A stretch of 17,476 nt of DNA from Candidatus Arcticimaribacter sp. (lineage in GTDB: Bacteria; Bacteroidota; Bacteroidia; Flavobacteriales; Flavobacteriaceae). Of this stretch, positions 14,052-17,476 are shown piece after piece. Location of the stretch: positions 5,930 to 23,405 of the forward strand of contig WTJP01000171.1 of the NCBI GenBank assembly GCA_011526275.1. Reading direction: 5' to 3'. Positions within the stretch are counted from its first letter, which is position 1. Each line of letters starts with the position of its first letter. The notes beneath the pieces were generated by a model. The model was given only the letters and a program-made list of their open reading frames with translations. It was not told the DNA's origin and made no database searches. The position numbers and the translations under genes were made by a program.

Positions 14052-15011
14052 ATGGACATTACAATCATTATTCCCTTACTCAACGAAGAAGAATCTTTGC
14101 CTGAATTGCACGCATGGATCGTGCGGGTATTGGAAAAAGCCAAGCTTTCTTTTGAGGTGATTTTTGTGGATGACGGGAGTACCGACGCTTCTTGGACGAC
14201 CATCGAAACCCTAGCGAAAAAACACCCCAGCACCAAGGGGATCCGCTTTGCGCGTAACTTTGGAAAGTCGCAGGCCTTACATGCGGGTTTTGCCCGAGCT
14301 CAAGGAGAAGTAGTCTTCACCATGGACGCCGATTTGCAAGACTCTCCCGACGAACTCCCCGCCATGTACCAACGCCTTTTGGAAGAAAAATTGGATATCC
14401 TTTCCGGTTGGAAGAAGAAACGCTATGATTCTGTTCTCTTTAAAAACCTTCCTTCCAAACTGTTCAATTGGGCTGCACGTAGAACCTCTGGTATCTATTT
14501 ACACGACTTCAACTGTGGCTTAAAAGCCTATCGGAAAGAAGTGGTGAAAAACATTGAAGTTTTTGGTGAAATGCACCGCTATATTCCTGTGCTCGCCGCC
14601 CATGAGGGGTTTACGCGAATCGAAGAACAGGTCGTGCAACACCAAGCCCGAAAATATGGACAAACCAAATTTGGACTCAACCGCTTTATCAACGGTTTTT
14701 TGGATTTGATTACCCTGAGTTTCCTTCACAAATTCGGAAAGCGCCCCATGCACTTTTTTGGCTTGTGGGGCAGTTTGATGTTCTTTATTGGCTTCGTCGC
14801 CGCAGCCTACCTCGGTATTGACAAACTCTACTTTACCCCCGATGGCCGACTCATTGCACAACGCCCAGAATTTTACATCGCCCTAACCACCATGATCTTG
14901 GGCTGTCAATTTTTTGTCGCTGGCTTTTTGGGAGAACTCCTTTTAGGACAACAAAAAAACACCAAACGTTATAGCATTGCTGAAACACTAAATACTGCAG
15001 ATGAGCATTAA
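14052..15011 (+). CDS. GT2 glycosyltransferase, polyprenyl-phosphate type (DPM1/ArnC/GtrB-like)
   Basis: A 319-residue inner-membrane enzyme predicted to move a sugar from a nucleotide donor to a polyprenyl phosphate on the cytoplasmic face. The GT-A fold starts ITIIIPLLNEEESLPELH. VDDGSTDASW (residues 39-48) and the metal-binding DAD at 92-94 (TMDADLQDSPDE) are the donor-site motifs. QARKYGQTKFGLNRF near 198-212 matches the acceptor-loop region of the group. Two C-terminal membrane helices, about 234-256 and 275-298, match the GtrB/ArnC layout. The donor sugar cannot be told from sequence. A TAGGTTTG box at 14028-14035 could be an internal promoter, but no -33 is seen. It overlaps the mutase gene by 11 bases. 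Confidence 0.92.
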   Translation: MDITIIIPLLNEEESLPELHAWIVRVLEKAKLSFEVIFVDDGSTDASWTTIETLAKKHPSTKGIRFARNFGKSQALHAGFARAQGEVVFTMDADLQDSPDELPAMYQRLLEEKLDILSGWKKKRYDSVLFKNLPSKLFNWAARRTSGIYLHDFNCGLKAYRKEVVKNIEVFGEMHRYIPVLAAHEGFTRIEEQVVQHQARKYGQTKFGLNRFINGFLDLITLSFLHKFGKRPMHFFGLWGSLMFFIGFVAAAYLGIDKLYFTPDGRLIAQRPEFYIALTTMILGCQFFVAGFLGELLLGQQKNTKRYSIAETLNTADEH

Positions 15012-16692
15012 TGACCGAATTGAACAATGGAAGCAGGCCCCTTTTGACCAAGCAACCATAGCCGCTGTAAAAAACTTGGAAACCCAACCCAAAGAACTAG
15101 AGGACGCATTTTATGCTGAAATTGCCTTTGGTACTGGGGGTATGCGTGGGATTATGGGCCCAGGAACCAACCGTGTAAACAAATACACCCTAGGAAAAGC
15201 CAGTCAAGGGGTAGCGAATTACCTCAAGAAAACATATCCCGCTAAAACGCCCAAAATAGTTATTGCTTACGACTGCCGTAACAACAGTACCGCATTTGCT
15301 CAAGCAGTAGCTGATGTGTTTACCGCCAATAATATTGACACCTATTTGTTCAGCAGCCTTCGTCCTACACCCGTTTTATCTTTTGCTGTTCGTCACCTAG
15401 CGGCAGATGCTGGAATCGTACTGACTGCCTCCCACAACCCACCCGAATACAATGGGTATAAAGTGTATAATCAACATGGTGGACAAATTGTTCCCCCAGA
15501 AGATGACGCCATTATGGGGGAAATCAATGCCTTGGATTTTGGTGACATCCAATGGGAAGCCAAGGAAGAGCATCTCTTTTCCATCGGTGAAGCAATCGAC
15601 CAAGCCTATACCGAAACAATCGTAAACGAAAGTTTCCTAAGTCCCCAAGAACGTAAAAACACCAAAGTCGTCTTTACTGCCTTGCACGGGACTTCTATCA
15701 TGAGTTTACCGGCTGCATTGGAAGCTGCAGGTTATGAACAGGTTCATCTTGTAGAAGAACAAAGTGAACCCGATGGGAATTTCCCCACAGTTGAATCGCC
15801 CAACCCTGAAGAGGCAGAAGCCTTTACCCTAGCGCTTCAACTCGCTAAAGCCAAAGACGCCGATATTGTTTTAGGCACCGACCCCGATGCAGACCGAATT
15901 GGTATAGGGGTAAAAGACAGTCGTGGAAATTGGCAGTTGCTCAATGGAAACCAGCTCATGGTCGCTTTGACTCGTTTTGTTTTAGAACAAACGCAAGACC
16001 TAAACAACAGTTTTATAGCCTCGACGGTAGTTTCTACTCCGCTGATGTCTAAACTAGCAGCGGCTTATGGCGTGGAATGCAAACTAGGTCTCACCGGTTT
16101 TAAGTGGATTGGGAAAATGATTCAAGATTTCCCCAACGAAAAGTTTTTATGCGGCGGAGAAGAAAGCTACGGTTTTCTCTACGGCAAAAACGTACGGGAT
16201 AAAGATGCCATAAGCGCTGCCCTTTTGGCCTGCGATTTACAAGCTCACCTCAACAATAAAGGAAGTTCTATTGAGCAATACCTGATAGACACCTACCGTC
16301 GTTATGGTTTTTATCACGAAGAATTGATTTCCATCACCAAAAAAGGAAAACAAGGTGCAGAAGAAATTGCAGCTTTAATGGTGAATTTGAGAAATAATCC
16401 TCCAAAAAGTTTAGGTGGGATTGCCGTGGCAAGTTTGGATGATTTTGAACAAGCTAAATCCGTTACTGCTGACGGAACAACTACTCCCCTTGATTTCCCT
16501 AAAGCAAATGTTTTGCGTTTTACACTAGTCGACGGCAGCACTATTGCTGTTCGCCCTAGTGGAACAGAACCCAAAATCAAATATTATTTTAGCGTAAATC
16601 AACCGCTAGATAACGAAGATGATTACACCTTGACTCAGCAAGAGCTGAAAGCAAAATGTACCAACTTAAAAAACGCGGTCGCTGAATTATGA
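15001..16692 (+). CDS. Phospho-sugar mutase (phosphoglucomutase/phosphomannomutase, PgcA type)
   Basis: A 563-residue alpha-D-phosphohexomutase that interconverts hexose-6-phosphate and hexose-1-phosphate, probably glucose and/or mannose. All four active-site loops are present: the phosphoserine loop TASHNPPEYNG (Ser144), the magnesium loop GTDPDADRIG (Asp294, Asp296, Asp298), the sugar loop GGEESYGF (about 385-392) and the phosphate loop RPSGTEPK (518-525). The length suits the long PgcA type of Firmicutes and Bacteroidota rather than AlgC (about 460). Its start lies inside the end of the glycosyltransferase gene (11 bases) and its stop forms ATGA with the ABC gene, so the three genes are tightly coupled. 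The product could supply sugar-1-phosphate for the donor used by the transferase. Confidence 0.95.
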   Translation: MSINDRIEQWKQAPFDQATIAAVKNLETQPKELEDAFYAEIAFGTGGMRGIMGPGTNRVNKYTLGKASQGVANYLKKTYPAKTPKIVIAYDCRNNSTAFAQAVADVFTANNIDTYLFSSLRPTPVLSFAVRHLAADAGIVLTASHNPPEYNGYKVYNQHGGQIVPPEDDAIMGEINALDFGDIQWEAKEEHLFSIGEAIDQAYTETIVNESFLSPQERKNTKVVFTALHGTSIMSLPAALEAAGYEQVHLVEEQSEPDGNFPTVESPNPEEAEAFTLALQLAKAKDADIVLGTDPDADRIGIGVKDSRGNWQLLNGNQLMVALTRFVLEQTQDLNNSFIASTVVSTPLMSKLAAAYGVECKLGLTGFKWIGKMIQDFPNEKFLCGGEESYGFLYGKNVRDKDAISAALLACDLQAHLNNKGSSIEQYLIDTYRRYGFYHEELISITKKGKQGAEEIAALMVNLRNNPPKSLGGIAVASLDDFEQAKSVTADGTTTPLDFPKANVLRFTLVDGSTIAVRPSGTEPKIKYYFSVNQPLDNEDDYTLTQQELKAKCTNLKNAVAEL

Positions 16693-17476
16693 CCTATTTT
16701 AAGAAAATATTCACCTATGCTGGGCCATTCAAATTATACATTGGTCTAAACATTTTCTTTAATGTTTTCTATGCGCTATTCAGTGCAGTTTCATTTATCG
16801 CCATGATTCCCATGCTCAATGTGCTTTTTGGGAAAACACCAAAAGTAGAGCAAGCCCCTGTTTATAAAGGCATAAGCGATATTAAAGACTATGCAACCGA
16901 CTGGATGAACTTCCAAGTCTCCACCGCTGTAGAGCATGACCCTCATCGTGCGTTAATGCTTTCCATTGGGTTGATATTGGTGCTTTTCTTCTTAAAAAAC
17001 CTTTTCAATTACTTAGCCCTGTTTTTCATTACGTTTTTACGCAACGGTATCTTGAGAAACCTGCGCAACGACTTATTTAAAAAAATGGTCGAGCTCCCAG
17101 TGGCTTTTTACAGTGAAAAAAGAAAGGGAGACACCATCGCGCGCATCACAGCAGACGTCTTGGAAATTCAACATTCGTTTTTATCGATTTTAGAAGTAGT
17201 CATTCGCGAGCCTTTGACCATCGTTTTCACCTTGATCTTGATGTTCAATATCGATGCAGAACTCAGCCTTTTTGTATTGCTCTTTATACCCGTAGCCGGT
17301 TTAATCATTTCCAACATTGGAAAGGCTTTGAAACGCACCTCAGACAGTGTTCAAAAAGAACAAGGCGATTTTTTGTCCTTGATTGAAGAAACCTTAGGTG
17401 GGCTCACCATTGTAAAAGCCTTTTTTGCAGAAGCGCATTTTTATAAAAAATTCAGTGCTTCTACCCAGCGTTTCTT
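16689..17476 (+). CDS. ABC exporter, membrane domain (MsbA-like), cut by window end
   Basis: The first 262 residues of an ABC transporter half-molecule, open to the window edge. It begins MTYFKKIFTYAGPFKLYIGL and shows the exporter-type membrane domain: helices near residues 16-40, 98-125 and 180-225, the coupling-helix sequence LRNLRNDLFKKMVELPVAFYSE, then GDTIARITADVLEIQ and the second intracellular loop EETLGGLTIVKAF. These match the type IV/MsbA-like subgroup that moves lipids or lipid-linked sugars. The ATP-binding domain lies beyond the window. An insert at about residues 50-85 between the first two helices would be periplasmic. The ATG overlaps the mutase stop codon, so it belongs to the same operon. 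Confidence 0.92.
   Translation, partial: MTYFKKIFTYAGPFKLYIGLNIFFNVFYALFSAVSFIAMIPMLNVLFGKTPKVEQAPVYKGISDIKDYATDWMNFQVSTAVEHDPHRALMLSIGLILVLFFLKNLFNYLALFFITFLRNGILRNLRNDLFKKMVELPVAFYSEKRKGDTIARITADVLEIQHSFLSILEVVIREPLTIVFTLILMFNIDAELSLFVLLFIPVAGLIISNIGKALKRTSDSVQKEQGDFLSLIEETLGGLTIVKAFFAEAHFYKKFSASTQRF

Noticed and set aside
13787..14236. A 149-codon minus-strand open frame across the DUF4199-GT2 junction
   Set aside because: It is antisense to the ends of two genes with clear families and has no recognisable protein features.
14520..14861. A 113-codon minus-strand open frame opposite the GT2 gene
   Set aside because: It is a shadow of a conserved glycosyltransferase reading frame with no independent support.
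1..17476. Search for CRISPR arrays, transposons, phage genes, tRNA or rRNA genes, toxin-antitoxin or defence modules
   Set aside because: No spaced direct repeats, transposase or integrase motifs, terminal repeats, structural RNA sequences or defence-type proteins were seen; the content is ordinary core genome.

Overview
The window looks like core chromosome from a member of the Flavobacteriaceae (Bacteroidota). The evidence is: AT-rich intergenic DNA; several promoters of the Bacteroidota type (TTG, 19 bases, TAnnTTTG); few Shine-Dalgarno sequences; and lineage-typical proteins, including a 950-residue CarB without its regulatory domain, a GlmU-family protein with a non-canonical N-terminus, a DUF4199 protein, a DUF6580 protein and a B12-riboswitch-controlled TonB receptor. 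I see no phage, insertion sequence, CRISPR array, tRNA, rRNA or defence island, and no gene-free stretch longer than about 300 bases.

Layout. Bases 1-462 (+) are the C-terminal end of an S41 serine peptidase. Bases 459-6194 are all on the minus strand and read right to left: rpmH with its own promoter and terminator, carB, a small DUF6580 membrane protein, a cobalamin riboswitch, and a BtuB-like TonB-dependent receptor. A small membrane/TPR-like gene (+, 6331-6846) meets a two-gene minus unit: an alpha/beta hydrolase coupled by ATGA to a lytic transglycosylase. A mini-GNAT protein (+, 8565-8858) meets the tRNA methylthiotransferase gene mtaB (-). An orphan family-5 substrate-binding lipoprotein (+, 10242-11858) starts almost back to back with mtaB and meets a GlmU-family gene (-). 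Next is rpmE2 (-), with its own promoter and terminator. The right end is a plus-strand operon: DUF4199 protein, GT2 glycosyltransferase, phosphohexomutase, and an exporter-type ABC transporter cut by the window edge. The last three genes overlap by 11 and 4 bases.

How the genes relate. The clearest regulatory story is vitamin B12 uptake: the riboswitch leader controls the receptor, and a putative small transporter lies immediately upstream. The right-hand operon suggests synthesis and membrane export of a glycoconjugate (mutase for sugar-1-phosphate, polyprenyl-sugar transferase, flippase-like ABC protein). The rest is housekeeping.

The most striking structural pattern is that all four tail-to-tail gene pairs overlap by exactly four bases, sharing stop codons (CTAA, CTAA, CTAG, TTAG) with no terminator hairpin between them. 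The only two clear intrinsic terminators both follow small ribosomal protein genes. I did not find a convincing new multi-gene system. The items most worth checking are the DUF6580/B12 link, the convergent stop overlaps, the face-to-face start region at 10219-10244, and the degenerate GNAT.
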